This document shows, piece after piece, positions 40,223-49,463 of a stretch of DNA of 64,000 bases. The notes under the pieces were generated by a model. The model made no database searches, was not told the origin of the DNA, and saw only the letters and a program-made list of their open reading frames with translations. Position numbers and translations under genes: made by a program. Position 1 is the first letter of the stretch; each line of letters begins with the position of its first letter. The DNA lies in NCBI GenBank assembly GCA_963828715.1, contig CAWHFX010000004.1, forward strand, positions 372,001 to 436,000. Direction: 5' to 3'. Source of the stretch: JAQGMV01 sp963828715. GTDB lineage: Bacteria; Pseudomonadota; Gammaproteobacteria; Burkholderiales; SG8-41.

Positions 40223-40795
40223 TTACGGCACCTCGATGCCGGCGTTGCGCAGCATCGTGGTCAGGGCGATCAGCGGCAGTCCGACGAGCGCGGTGGGATC
40301 GGTGCTTTCGACGCGCTCGACGAGCGTGATACCCAGCGCTTCGATCTTGGCGCTCCCGGCGCAGTCGTATGCCGGCTCCTTCTCGAGGTAACGTGCCGCC
40401 TGTGCTCTGGAATAGCGGCGAAACCAGACACGGGTCGGCACTTCATCGATCTGGCAGGCTCCTGTCCGTGCGTCCAGAAGCGACACAGCCGTGTGGAAGG
40501 TTACGAGATGTCCGGCCATCGCCGTAAGCTGATCAAGCGCCGCCTGGCGGTGCCCCGGCTTTCCAATCGCCTGCTGCCCGAGCACGGCCACCTGGTCTGA
40601 ACCGATCACGACGTGCTCGGGATGAATGGCCGCTACCGCGCGCGCTTTCGTTTCAGCCAATCTCAGCGCAGTCGCGCGCGGAAGCTCCTCCGGCAACGGC
40701 GTCTCGTCGATGCCGGGTGCGCAAATGGTGAAGGGCACCTTGAGGCGCATGAGAAGCTCACGTCGATAGGCGGAGGAAGAGGCGAGAACAAGCAT
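40223..40795 (-). CDS. maf: Maf-like nucleoside triphosphate pyrophosphatase (YceF type)
   Basis: 190 residues starting MLVLASSSAYRRELLMRL, the Maf signature; then ETKARAVA, VIGSDQVAVLG and the late YDCAGSAKIEALG. YceF-type Maf proteins hydrolyse 7-methyl-GTP and related modified nucleotides to monophosphates, cleaning the nucleotide pool. In E. coli yceF also neighbours yceD-rpmF, in the opposite direction, as here. Frame intact. Confidence 0.9.
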   Translation of the reverse strand: MLVLASSSAYRRELLMRLKVPFTICAPGIDETPLPEELPRATALRLAETKARAVAAIHPEHVVIGSDQVAVLGQQAIGKPGHRQAALDQLTAMAGHLVTFHTAVSLLDARTGACQIDEVPTRVWFRRYSRAQAARYLEKEPAYDCAGSAKIEALGITLVERVESTDPTALVGLPLIALTTMLRNAGIEVP

Positions 40796-40894
40796 GGACC
40801 GAGGCGTAGAGGTGTGCTAAGTGCCTGCGTAACTTGGACTTTTCGGTTAGTGCGCTTTGACACCGCTGCCTGGAAATACTATCATTTGGGGCTT

Positions 40895-41404
40895 ATGTCC
40901 GCAGCGGGTGTCATCGACAGTCTGGAATTCGCCCGTTCGGAGCAGGAAGTAGCCGGCGAGCTGCCAATCGCGAGCCTCGAGCGACTGGCGGACGTGCTGG
41001 TTCAGAATGAGGGGAGCTTGCATTACACGTTGCGCGGTGATCGCGACGAGCGTAATCGTCCCCGGCTTCACCTGAGCGTTGACGGCGCGCTGGAATTGCA
41101 GTGTCAGCGCTGCCTGGAGCACCTGCATCACCCGGTCGAGCTCAGAAGCACGCTCCTGTTGATAGTCCCGGGCGAGCAGACCGACGAGATGGATGACCCG
41201 GAAGCGCCCGACGCGATTGAGGCGAACGCCGAACTGGATGTGGTGGGACTGATCGAAGACGAGTTGCTGCTCTCGCTGCCGCTGTCGCCGCGGCATGCCG
41301 AGGGTGTTTGCCTGAGCAGCACTCGTCTGCAGGCGCACGGCAGCGAATCGCCCTCTGCTTTTTCACAGCTCGCGGCGCTCAGGCGCGCGAGCGACAAACC
41401 TTAA
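40895..41404 (+). CDS. yceD: YceD family (DUF177) protein
   Basis: 169 residues from ATG 40895 (MSAAGVIDSLEFARSEQEVA). Marks of the family are LQCQRCLEHLHHPVELR, with the C-x2-C metal site, the acidic stretch DEMDDPEAPD, and LIEDELLLSLPLSPRH. The family is linked to 23S rRNA accumulation and ribosome assembly and is nearly always directly upstream of rpmF, as seen here (17-base gap). Further ATG starts upstream exist but would overlap the maf promoter region. Confidence 0.88.
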   Translation: MSAAGVIDSLEFARSEQEVAGELPIASLERLADVLVQNEGSLHYTLRGDRDERNRPRLHLSVDGALELQCQRCLEHLHHPVELRSTLLLIVPGEQTDEMDDPEAPDAIEANAELDVVGLIEDELLLSLPLSPRHAEGVCLSSTRLQAHGSESPSAFSQLAALRRASDKP

Positions 41405-41420
41405 AGGAGTTGCAGCAGTT

Positions 41421-41603
41421 ATGGCTGTCCAGCAGAACAAGAAGTCACCGTCCAAACGCGGCATGCACCGCTCTCACGATCACCTGCACAAGCCCACTCT
41501 GGCGGTCGAGCCGACGACGGGCGAGGTACACTTGCGCCATCACATCAGTCCGACCGGCTATTATCGAGGCAAGAAGGTCGGCAAAGCCAAAGACGACGAA
41601 TAA
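41421..41603 (+). CDS. rpmF: 50S ribosomal protein L32
   Basis: 60 residues, MAVQQNKKSPSKRGMHRSHD followed by LHKPTLAVEPTTGE and HHISPTGYYRGKKV: the full L32 sequence of the Cys-lacking proteobacterial type. It is a small subunit-interface protein of the large ribosomal subunit. AAAGGAG precedes the ATG. Lies between yceD and plsX in the standard order. Confidence 0.97.
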   Translation: MAVQQNKKSPSKRGMHRSHDHLHKPTLAVEPTTGEVHLRHHISPTGYYRGKKVGKAKDDE

Positions 41604-41667
41604 GATTGTCCTGAAGTAACGGCCGGCAGCAAGACGCTCCGGCCATCGCTCAGGCGGAGGAATTCGG

Positions 41668-42684
41668 ATGGGTGTAACGGTTGCCATCGATTGCATGGGC
41701 GGCGATCACGGCACGCACGTCACGGTGCCCGCCGTTCTGCGCTACCTGACGGACGACTCCGAATCGTGCTTCATTCTCGTCGGCCGACAGGCGGAGATCG
41801 AGAGCGAGCTCGCGCATGCCGGCGAGCGTCCTTCGCGCAGGCTGCGCATACAGCACGCGCCGGAAGTGGTGACGATGGACGAGCAGCCCGCTTCCGCGCT
41901 TCGAGGCAAGAAGAATTCCTCGATGCGCGTCGCCGTCGATCTGGTGAAGCAGTGTGAAGCGCAGGCCTGCGTCAGTGCCGGCAACACCGGGGCGCTGATG
42001 GCCATTTCGCGCTTCGTTCTGAAAACGCTGCCCGGCATCGACCGGCCGGCTATCGCGACGATCCTGCCCACCCTGAGAGGCCACACCTACGTCCTCGATC
42101 TCGGCGCCAACGTCGATTGCACGGCCGAGCATCTGCTCCAGTTCGGCATCATGGGCGCGGAGCTGGTGAGCTCCGTCGACCGGAAATCCCAGCCTACGGT
42201 CGGCCTCCTGAACGTCGGGGAGGAAGACATCAAGGGCAACGAAGTCGTCAAGCGCGCGGCCGAATTGCTGCGGGCGAGCGATCTGAATTTCTACGGCAAC
42301 GTGGAAGGCGACGATATCTACAAAGGCACCACGGATGTGGTCGTGTGTGATGGATTTGTGGGCAACGTGGCCCTGAAAACATCGGAAGGACTGGCTCAGA
42401 TGCTGGCGACCTATCTGCGCCAGGAGTTCACGCGCAACGCGCTCACCCGGATCGCGAGCATCGTCGCATCACCCGTGCTTCGCTCGTTCAAGCGGCGGGT
42501 GGATCACCGCCGCTACAATGGGGCGACGCTGATCGGACTGCGGGGCGTGGTGATCAAGAGCCATGGCTCTGCCGACGTGTTTGCTTTCGGCTTCGCTATC
42601 CAACGCGCGCTCGAGGAGGCGCGGACCGGGGTGCTCAGCCACATCGAGGAGCGCATGACACACATACAAAAAACAGCGGCATGA
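41668..42684 (+). CDS. plsX: Phosphate acyltransferase PlsX
   Basis: 338 residues, starting MGVTVAIDCMGGDHGTHVTV, with ACVSAGNTGALMAISRFVL, FNYGNVEG-like DLNFYGNVEGDDIYKG and DVVVCDGFVGNVALKTSEG. It converts acyl-ACP and phosphate to acyl-phosphate for the PlsY step of phospholipid synthesis, as a peripheral membrane enzyme. GGAGG precedes the ATG. Its stop overlaps the fabH ATG by four bases. Confidence 0.96.
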   Translation: MGVTVAIDCMGGDHGTHVTVPAVLRYLTDDSESCFILVGRQAEIESELAHAGERPSRRLRIQHAPEVVTMDEQPASALRGKKNSSMRVAVDLVKQCEAQACVSAGNTGALMAISRFVLKTLPGIDRPAIATILPTLRGHTYVLDLGANVDCTAEHLLQFGIMGAELVSSVDRKSQPTVGLLNVGEEDIKGNEVVKRAAELLRASDLNFYGNVEGDDIYKGTTDVVVCDGFVGNVALKTSEGLAQMLATYLRQEFTRNALTRIASIVASPVLRSFKRRVDHRRYNGATLIGLRGVVIKSHGSADVFAFGFAIQRALEEARTGVLSHIEERMTHIQKTAA

Positions 42685-43640
42685 TCTATTCGCGCGTCAC
42701 CGGTACTGGCAGCTATCTCCCGCAAAAGGTACTCACGAATCGCGATCTCGAGACGCTCGTAGACACGTCCGACGAATGGATCTACACCCGCACCGGTATA
42801 CGGCAGCGACATATCGCGGCCGATCATGAAAAGGCAAGCGATCTCGCGCTGACGGCGAGCCGGCGCGCGATGGAGAGCGCATCCGTCGGGCCGCAGGACA
42901 TCGATCTCATCATCGTAGCGACGACCACGGGCGACATGGTGTTTCCGAGCACCGCGTGCATCTTGCAGGCAAAGCTCGGCATCGAGAAATGCGCGGCTTT
43001 CGACATGCAGGCCGTATGCAGCGGATTTGTATACGGACTCAGCGCGGCCGACCACTTCATGAAGTCGGGGCAGTATCGCAATGCCCTCGTGGTGGGCACC
43101 GAGGTGTATTCGCGTATCCTCGACTGGAAGGACCGGGCGACGTGCGTGCTGTTCGGCGATGGCGCAGGCGCTGTCATCCTGGCACGCACTGAAGAACCCG
43201 GCGTACTGGCCTCGCGCCTGCACGCCGATGGCCGTTACGCCCACATCCTTTCCGTCCCAGGTTCAGTTGATCGCGGCGCGATTTGCGGTCGGCCTCTGCT
43301 GCAGATGGAAGGCAACACGGTGTTCAAGCTCGCGGTGAAGGTGCTGGGCGAAGTCGCGGACGAGACGCTCGCGCTGGCCGGGATTTCGCGATCGGAGCTC
43401 GATTGGCTGATCCCGCATCAGGCCAACATCCGTATCATCCAGGCGACCGCAAAGAAACTCGGGATGAGCATGGAACACGTCGTAACGACAGTCGAGCGAC
43501 ATGCCAACACGTCCGCCGCCTCGATCCCGCTTGCATTGGACGAAGCCGTGCGCGATGGCCGCATCCGCCGCGGCCAGCACGTGATGCTCGAAGGCGTCGG
43601 CGGCGGCTTTACCTGGGGCGCGGTGCTCCTGCGCTGGTAG
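42681..43640 (+). CDS. fabH: 3-oxoacyl-ACP synthase III (KAS III)
   Basis: 319 residues. The catalytic Cys lies in DMQAVCSGFVYGLS, His in WLIPHQANIRII and Asn in ERHANTSAASIPLALD; the substrate-recognition region includes DEWIYTRTGIRQRHI. It condenses acetyl-CoA with malonyl-ACP to start fatty-acid chains. It overlaps plsX by 4 bases and is followed directly, with no gap, by fabD. Confidence 0.96.
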   Translation: MIYSRVTGTGSYLPQKVLTNRDLETLVDTSDEWIYTRTGIRQRHIAADHEKASDLALTASRRAMESASVGPQDIDLIIVATTTGDMVFPSTACILQAKLGIEKCAAFDMQAVCSGFVYGLSAADHFMKSGQYRNALVVGTEVYSRILDWKDRATCVLFGDGAGAVILARTEEPGVLASRLHADGRYAHILSVPGSVDRGAICGRPLLQMEGNTVFKLAVKVLGEVADETLALAGISRSELDWLIPHQANIRIIQATAKKLGMSMEHVVTTVERHANTSAASIPLALDEAVRDGRIRRGQHVMLEGVGGGFTWGAVLLRW

Positions 43641-44573
43641 ATGAAAAAATTCGCTTTCGTATTTCCCGGTCAGGGTTCTCAGGCCGTGGGCATGATGGGC
43701 GCGTTCAGCGAGACGTCAGCCGTGCGCGACGTCTTCCGCGAAGCATCGGATGCGCTTGGGCAGGATGTATGGGCGCTGGTGGCTGACGGCCCGGCCGAGG
43801 CGCTCAACTCGACGGTCAATACGCAGCCCGTCATGCTGACGGCGGGCTATGCGGCATATCGAGCCTGGCTCGATGCCGGCGGAGCGCCGCCCTTACTCAT
43901 GGCAGGTCACAGTCTGGGCGAGTACACGGCGCTCGTCGCCGCCGGAGCGCTCGCTTTTTCGGACGCCGTCAAGGTCGTGCGATTTCGCGCGCAGGCCATG
44001 CAGGACGCCGTGCCTGTCGGAACGGGTGCAATGGCTGCCGTCATGGGCATTCCCGACGAGGCCGTGCGCGAGGTATGTCGCGAGGCCGCGCAGGGCGAAG
44101 TGGTGGAAGCGGTTAACTTCAACGCGCCGAGCCAGGTCGTTATCGCCGGACACAAGAGCGCCGTCGAGCGTGCCGCGGCGCTGGCGAAAAGCGCGGGCGC
44201 AAGGCGCGCCCTCATGCTGCCGGTCAGTGCACCTTTTCATTCCTCGCTGCTGCGGCCCGCGGCCGAAAAGCTCGCGGGCTATCTCGAAGCGGTGCAGGTC
44301 ACGCCACCGAAGGTCCCGGTGATCAACAACGTCGATGTCTCCATCGTGGCCGATCCTGCCGCGATCAAGGCAGCACTCGCGCGCCAGGCGGCGAGCCCGG
44401 TTCGGTGGGTCGAAGTGATTCAGCACATGTCCAGCGCAGGCGTAACCGATATCGCTGAATGCGGACCAGGCAAAGTGCTGGCGGGGTTCACGCGCCGGAT
44501 TGATGCCGCGCTCACGTCTCACACGATCGCGGAACCGGACTCGCTCTCCGCGGCGCTGGAGGCGTTGAAGTGA
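43641..44573 (+). CDS. fabD: Malonyl-CoA:ACP transacylase
   Basis: 310 residues beginning MKKFAFVFPGQGSQAVGMMG. The nucleophile is the serine of MAGHSLGEYTALVAAG, the His is in PVSAPFHSSLLRP, and the Gln near the start forms the oxyanion hole. It loads malonyl groups onto ACP. The ATG follows the fabH stop immediately and its own TGA overlaps the GTG of fabG. Confidence 0.96.
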   Translation: MKKFAFVFPGQGSQAVGMMGAFSETSAVRDVFREASDALGQDVWALVADGPAEALNSTVNTQPVMLTAGYAAYRAWLDAGGAPPLLMAGHSLGEYTALVAAGALAFSDAVKVVRFRAQAMQDAVPVGTGAMAAVMGIPDEAVREVCREAAQGEVVEAVNFNAPSQVVIAGHKSAVERAAALAKSAGARRALMLPVSAPFHSSLLRPAAEKLAGYLEAVQVTPPKVPVINNVDVSIVADPAAIKAALARQAASPVRWVEVIQHMSSAGVTDIAECGPGKVLAGFTRRIDAALTSHTIAEPDSLSAALEALK

Positions 44574-45316
44574 GTGGTGTCGAAGGGAAGGTCGCGCTGG
44601 TGACCGGCGCCTCGCGCGGCATCGGCCGCGGCATCGCGCTCGCGCTCGCGCGTGCCGGCGCGAATGTGATCGGAACATCGACCAGCCAGGCTGGAGCCGA
44701 TGCGGTTAGCGCCGCACTTGCCGAGAATGGGCGCGCCGGCTCCGGTGTCGTCCTCGACGTGACCGCCGCGGACCAGATCGAACCGATGCTGACGGAGATT
44801 CAGAAGGCGCACGGCGATATTTCGATCCTGGTGAACAACGCAGGCATCACACGCGACAATCTGCTCATGCGCATGAAAGAGGACGAGTGGGACGACATCA
44901 TGTCCACCAACCTCAAATCCGTCTATCGCCTGTCGAAAGGGGTGTTGCGTGGGATGATGAAGGCGCGACGCGGCCGGATCATCAACATCACATCGGTGAT
45001 TGGCGCGATGGGCAATGCGGGTCAGACCAACTATGCTGCCGCGAAGGCGGGTGTGGGCGGATTTACCAGAGCGCTCGCGCGCGAAGTCGGCAGCCGGAAC
45101 ATCACCGTAAACTGTGTGGCGCCGGGCTTTATCGACACCGACATGACACGCGCTCTGAGCGAAACACAGCGAAGCGGGTTGCTGCAGCAGATTCCACTCG
45201 GGCGCTTAGGTGCGGTAGAAGACATTGCAGACGCTGTGCTGTTTCTTGCGTCCGACGCTGCTTCGTACATCACCGGCTGCACGCTGCACGTTAACGGCGG
45301 CATGCACATGGAATGA
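44570..45316 (+). CDS. fabG: 3-oxoacyl-ACP reductase FabG
   Basis: 248 residues from GTG 44570, which overlaps the fabD stop as GTGA. The NADPH loop is VTGASRGIGRGIA, then ILVNNAGITRDNLLMRMKED, the Ser in INITSVIGAMGNAGQ and Tyr/Lys in NYAAAKAGVGGFTRAL, and the C-terminal VNGGMHME. It reduces 3-oxoacyl-ACP during elongation. Coupled translation with fabD is likely. Confidence 0.96.
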   Translation: MSGVEGKVALVTGASRGIGRGIALALARAGANVIGTSTSQAGADAVSAALAENGRAGSGVVLDVTAADQIEPMLTEIQKAHGDISILVNNAGITRDNLLMRMKEDEWDDIMSTNLKSVYRLSKGVLRGMMKARRGRIINITSVIGAMGNAGQTNYAAAKAGVGGFTRALAREVGSRNITVNCVAPGFIDTDMTRALSETQRSGLLQQIPLGRLGAVEDIADAVLFLASDAASYITGCTLHVNGGMHME

Positions 45317-45358
45317 GCTATGTGCCTTGTTTTTAAATCATTTTTTGAACAGGGATTG

Positions 45359-45367
45359 TGGTAAAAT
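45359..45367 (+). promoter_or_regulatory. Probable extended -10 promoter for acpP
   Basis: TGGTAAAAT: a TG one base before a good -10 (TAAAAT, 45362-45367), in an AT-rich gap between fabG and acpP. No good -35 is seen at 17 bases, as typical of extended -10 promoters. High separate expression of acpP is known in other bacteria. Confidence 0.45.
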
Positions 45368-45452
45368 CCTCGCCTGCTTTGAACCAGCATCCCGCTTCGT
45401 CAGGGATTGCCGCGCACTCATCGATCACATGCAACCGGAAAGGGGATTCTTA

Positions 45453-45692
45453 ATGGAGAACATCGAGCAACGAGTCAAGAAAATTGTTGCCGAACAACTG
45501 GGCGTGAACGAAGGCGACGTGAAGAATGCTTCGTCCTTCGTGAATGACCTCGGCGCCGACTCGCTCGACACGGTGGAGCTCGTAATGGCGCTCGAAGAAG
45601 AATTCGAGACCGAGATTCCCGACGAGGAAGCCGAAAAGATCACGACTGTCCAGCAGGCTATCGATTACATCAACTCCCACGGTAAATCGTGA
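45453..45692 (+). CDS. acpP: Acyl carrier protein
   Basis: 79 residues starting MENIEQRVKKIVAEQLGVNE. The phosphopantetheine attachment serine lies in DLGADSLDTVELVMAL. Highly acidic, as usual. AAGGGG lies before the ATG, chosen because the longer upstream frame has no such site. It carries growing acyl chains for fatty-acid, lipid A and phospholipid synthesis. Confidence 0.97.
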   Translation: MENIEQRVKKIVAEQLGVNEGDVKNASSFVNDLGADSLDTVELVMALEEEFETEIPDEEAEKITTVQQAIDYINSHGKS

Positions 45693-45713
45693 CATCGCCG
45701 AATCGGGGCAAAT

Positions 45714-46952
45714 TTGGCAAGACGCAGAGTAGTCATCACAGGTCTGGGCATCGTCGCGCCGGTCGGCGTTGGAGTGTCTGAAGCCTGGTCCAACATCCTT
45801 GCCGGGAAATCCGGCATCACCCGCATCACTCGCTTCGATCCCACACCGTTCTCTTCACAGATCGCCGGTGAGGTGAAGGGCTTCGAGGTGAGCAAGTACC
45901 TCGCGGCAAAGGAGGCGCGACGGTTCGACACGTTCATTCATTACGGCCTCGCAGCATCGATGGAGGCAATTCGCGATGCCGGCCTCGATCTCGAGCGCCT
46001 GAATCGCGAGCGCATCGGTGCCTGCATCGGTTCGGGCATCGGCGGCCTGCCGCTCATCGAAGAAACTCGTGACGCAGTCCTTGCGGGCGGCCCGCGCAAG
46101 ATCTCGCCCTTCTTCGTGCCCGGTTCAATCATCAACATGATCGCGGGGCAGCTTTCGATCATGTATGGCCTCCAGGGGCCGAACCTCGCGATCGTCACCG
46201 CCTGCACGACTGCCAACCACTGTATCGGTGAAGCCGGACGCCTCATCGAGTACGGCGATGCAGATGTGATGGTGGCGGGTGGAGCGGAGGCGACAATTTC
46301 GCCGCTGGGCCTGGGCGGTTTCTGTGCGGCGCGGGCGTTATCCGGCCGCAACGATGATCCGGAAGGCGCCAGTCGGCCGTGGGACCAGGATCGCGACGGC
46401 TTCGTGCTGGGTGAGGGTTCCGGGATTCTGGTGCTGGAAGAATACGAGCACGCCAAGGCGCGCGGCGCAAAGATCTACTGCGAGCTCGCGGGCTACGGCA
46501 TGAGCGCAGATGCGCATCACATTACGGCGCCCTGCGAGGATGGTGCTGGCGCGGTGCGCTGCATGTCCAACGCACTGCGCAATGCGGGGCTTCCCACCGA
46601 TGCCATCGATTACATCAACGCGCACGGCACGTCGACGCCGCTCGGAGATGTCGCCGAGACGGTGGCGGTCAAACGCTGCTTCGGAGATCATGCCGGCAAG
46701 CTCGCGGTCAGCTCGACCAAGTCGATGACCGGACATCTGCTCGGAGCGGCCGGGGGAATCGAGGCCGTCTTCTCCGCGCTGGCACTGCGCGACCAGGTAG
46801 CACCGCCCACGATAAATCTGACGAATCGCGACCCCGAATGCGATCTCGATTACGTCCCGAACAGCGCACGGGAGATGAAGATCGAAGCCGTGCTGTCGAA
46901 CTCGTTCGGGTTCGGTGGGACGAACGCTACGCTGGTTTTCCGCAAGCACTGA
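45714..46952 (+). CDS. fabF: 3-oxoacyl-ACP synthase II (KAS II)
   Basis: 412 residues starting at TTG 45714 (ARRRVVITGLGIVAPVG); no ATG or GTG fits better. The catalytic Cys is in VTACTTANHCIGEAG, the two His in INAHGTSTPLGDVAE and KSMTGHLLGAAGGIE. It elongates acyl-ACP with malonyl-ACP and is needed for long-chain and cis-vaccenoyl products. 21 bases after acpP. Frame intact. Confidence 0.95.
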   Translation: MARRRVVITGLGIVAPVGVGVSEAWSNILAGKSGITRITRFDPTPFSSQIAGEVKGFEVSKYLAAKEARRFDTFIHYGLAASMEAIRDAGLDLERLNRERIGACIGSGIGGLPLIEETRDAVLAGGPRKISPFFVPGSIINMIAGQLSIMYGLQGPNLAIVTACTTANHCIGEAGRLIEYGDADVMVAGGAEATISPLGLGGFCAARALSGRNDDPEGASRPWDQDRDGFVLGEGSGILVLEEYEHAKARGAKIYCELAGYGMSADAHHITAPCEDGAGAVRCMSNALRNAGLPTDAIDYINAHGTSTPLGDVAETVAVKRCFGDHAGKLAVSSTKSMTGHLLGAAGGIEAVFSALALRDQVAPPTINLTNRDPECDLDYVPNSAREMKIEAVLSNSFGFGGTNATLVFRKH

Positions 46953-46971
46953 GCCGCACGGTGCCTCTGCC

Positions 46972-47808
46972 GTGACGCGCCACGAGGTCGACGTGTCCGC
47001 GGTCCCGCTCATTCTCGTGAATGGCATCGAGTCGCAGTCGGTTCCGGCCACGGATCGGGGTCTTGCCTACGGTGACGGTGTGTTCAGGACGCTGCTGCTG
47101 CGCGACGGCGCGCCCCAGCAGTGGGAGCGCCAGTATCGTAAGCTCGCTCACGATTGCGCGGTGTTGAACCTCGATGTTCCCGGTGAGGCGCTTCTGGCAA
47201 CCGAGCTTCAGCGCCTCGGCGAGCGGGCTCCGCGTCTCGTCGCGAAAATCATCGTGACCCGGGGGGCGAGCCCACGCGGCTATCGTTATGACCCCGGACG
47301 TCCACCCAATCGCATACTGCTGGCGTCGCCGGTACCCGAGCCAGAAACACATGCTGTTGCCGGCGTGCGGACGCGCCGCTGCAAGCTGCACCTCTCGCAT
47401 CAGCCGGCTTTCGCGGGTATCAAGCACCTCAACCGGCTCGAAAACGTGCTGGCGCGCTCGGAATGGGAGGACGAGCAGATCAGCGAGGGCATCCTGTGTG
47501 ACGTGGCAGGCTGGGTCATCGGTGGCACGATGACGAATCTTTTCGCAGTGCGCGAGGGCGAGCTCGTCACACCTGATCTCGGGAAATGCGGCGTCGCCGG
47601 CGTTACGCGCGAGCGCGTGCTCGAAGCGGCGCGGCAGCACGGCGTCAGGTGTCACGTAGTAAGACTCGCCTGGAGCGAGCTGATGGCGGCCGATGAGCTC
47701 TTCCTCGTGAACAGCGTGGCGGGCGCGTGGCCCGTACGTCAGGTCGATGAGCGTACCTGGCCGGTGGGTCCCGTCACACGAACAGCACAAGCGTGGCTGG
47801 AAACCTGA
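46972..47808 (+). CDS. pabC: Aminodeoxychorismate lyase
   Basis: About 278 residues from GTG 46972 or 46993; the frame is open further upstream but would overlap fabF. It is a fold-type IV PLP enzyme: LAYGDGVFRTLLLRDG, the PLP lysine in AGIKHLNRLENVLA, and SEGILCDVAGWVIGGTMTNL. It releases 4-aminobenzoate and pyruvate in folate synthesis. Position between fabF and mltG is the standard proteobacterial order. The branched-chain aminotransferase family is the alternative but the order argues for pabC. Confidence 0.9.
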   Translation: MTRHEVDVSAVPLILVNGIESQSVPATDRGLAYGDGVFRTLLLRDGAPQQWERQYRKLAHDCAVLNLDVPGEALLATELQRLGERAPRLVAKIIVTRGASPRGYRYDPGRPPNRILLASPVPEPETHAVAGVRTRRCKLHLSHQPAFAGIKHLNRLENVLARSEWEDEQISEGILCDVAGWVIGGTMTNLFAVREGELVTPDLGKCGVAGVTRERVLEAARQHGVRCHVVRLAWSELMAADELFLVNSVAGAWPVRQVDERTWPVGPVTRTAQAWLET

Positions 47809-47811
47809 GGC

Positions 47812-48822
47812 ATGCGGAGCTGGAGCAGGAAAACGAGGATTGCAGTTTTCGTCGCCGCAGGTGTGCTTGCTGTGATTGCGGGCGCCTGTCTCTGGTACCC
47901 CTTTCACACCTTGCCGCTGAAGAGCTCTCCCATGCAGTTCGGCATCAGTGCAGGAAGCAGCCTGCGTAGCGCTGCTCAGCAGATGGTTCAGGCGGGGGTG
48001 CTTTCCTCGGCCGTGCCGTTCGAGGTGCTCGCCCGGCTCTTTGGCGACCCCAAGAATATCAAGGCAGGCAACTACGAAATCGAGAGCGGCATCACGCCGT
48101 TCGAGCTCATGAGGAAACTGACGCGCGGCAATTACACTGCGCTTGCGATTACGTTGGTGGAAGGCTGGAATTTCCGCCAGATCCGTAAAGGTCTCGACGA
48201 CCATCCCGCCCTGAAGCACGACACCACCGCGCTGAGCGACAGCGAGATACTCGAGAAACTCGGCATTCCCCAGCGCTCCCCGGAAGGCCTGTTTTTCCCG
48301 GATACGTTCCACTTCAGCGTTGGTGTGAGTGACATCAACATCCTGCGTCGCTCTTACGAGCTCATGTCGAAGCAGCTGGCGGCGCAATGGAGCGAGCGAG
48401 ATCCACGCGTGCCGCTCGGCAGCCCGTACGAGGCGTTGATTCTCGCGTCGATCATCGAGAAGGAGACGGGGAGGGCGGTCGAGCGGTCGACGATTTCTGC
48501 CGTGTTCCAGAATCGCCTGAGGCTCGGAATGAAGCTCCAGACTGATCCAACGGTCATTTACGGCCTGGGAGAAACATTCGACGGCAACCTTCGCAAGCAG
48601 GATCTCATGACCGACGGGCCCTACAACACCTATACGCGCACGGGCATGCCACCAACGCCCATCGCGATGCCGAGTCTCGGGTCGCTGTACGCCGCGCTCC
48701 ACCCAGCAGCAACCGACGCGTTGTATTTCGTCGGAAAGGGGGACGGCAGCTCGCATTTCTCGAACACATTCGAGGAGCATGACCGCGCGGTGACGAAGTA
48801 TCAGCGCTCCGGCAAGCGATGA
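47812..48822 (+). CDS. mltG: Endolytic murein transglycosylase MltG
   Basis: 336 residues. A membrane anchor near residues 8-28 (IAVFVAAGVLAVIAGACLW) is followed by a LysM-like region (GISAGSSLRSAAQQMV) and the YceG domain with the catalytic Glu in ILASIIEKETG and the late PYNTYTRTGMPPTPIAMPS. It cuts nascent glycan strands in the periplasm and sets their length. Starts 3 bases after pabC; the stop overlaps the tmk ATG. Confidence 0.95.
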   Translation: MRSWSRKTRIAVFVAAGVLAVIAGACLWYPFHTLPLKSSPMQFGISAGSSLRSAAQQMVQAGVLSSAVPFEVLARLFGDPKNIKAGNYEIESGITPFELMRKLTRGNYTALAITLVEGWNFRQIRKGLDDHPALKHDTTALSDSEILEKLGIPQRSPEGLFFPDTFHFSVGVSDINILRRSYELMSKQLAAQWSERDPRVPLGSPYEALILASIIEKETGRAVERSTISAVFQNRLRLGMKLQTDPTVIYGLGETFDGNLRKQDLMTDGPYNTYTRTGMPPTPIAMPSLGSLYAALHPAATDALYFVGKGDGSSHFSNTFEEHDRAVTKYQRSGKR

Positions 48823-49463
48823 AACGCGGGAAGTTCATCACTCTGGAGGGGCTCGACGGTGCCGGAAAGACGACGCATCTCGCATGGCTCGCGGCACTTC
48901 TCGAGACCTGCGGCGTGTCGGTTCGCGTGACGCGTGAACCCGGCGGGACGGCCCTCGGGGAGCGTCTGCGCGAGTTGCTCCTGGCCCGCGATCAGCATCT
49001 CGATGCGTACACGGAAACCCTGCTCGTATTCGCCGCGCGCCGGGAGCACATCGACAAGATCATCGATCCCGCGCTTGCCGGCGGCACGTGGATCGTTTGC
49101 GACCGTTTCACGGACGCGACGTTTGCGTATCAATCGGGCGGCAGCGGCGTCGACTGGGCCAAGGTGGAACTGCTGGAGCACTGGGTGCAAGGTGCGCTTC
49201 AACCCGACTTGACGCTGTACTTCGACATAGCACCCGCTCTCGGACGGGCGCGCACGAGCGCGATCAAGGCCACGGCTGACCGCTTCGAACAGGAGGACCC
49301 GAGCTTTCACGGGCGCGTAAGAGAAGGCTACCTCCGGCGAGCGCGCGAACATCCACACCGGATTTGCGTGATCGATGCCAGTCGCAGCCTGGATGAAGTG
49401 CATGCGGAGATCGAACGTGCGGTGACTGCATCCTTCGGAGTGAGCGCCGGATGCAAGCGCTGA
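48819..49463 (+). CDS. tmk: Thymidylate kinase
   Basis: 214 residues with the P-loop LEGLDGAGKTTHLAWL, the DR-type motif VTREPGGTALGERLR, VCDRFTDATFAYQSGGSG and the LID region EQEDPSFHGRVREGY. It phosphorylates dTMP to dTDP. It overlaps mltG by 4 bases and holB by 13 bases, a tightly coupled chain. Confidence 0.96.
   Translation: MKRGKFITLEGLDGAGKTTHLAWLAALLETCGVSVRVTREPGGTALGERLRELLLARDQHLDAYTETLLVFAARREHIDKIIDPALAGGTWIVCDRFTDATFAYQSGGSGVDWAKVELLEHWVQGALQPDLTLYFDIAPALGRARTSAIKATADRFEQEDPSFHGRVREGYLRRAREHPHRICVIDASRSLDEVHAEIERAVTASFGVSAGCKR

Noticed and set aside
46927..48780. 617-codon open frame on the minus strand opposite pabC and mltG
   Set aside because: It is the antisense shadow of two intact, recognisable genes in GC-rich sequence and has no family motif.
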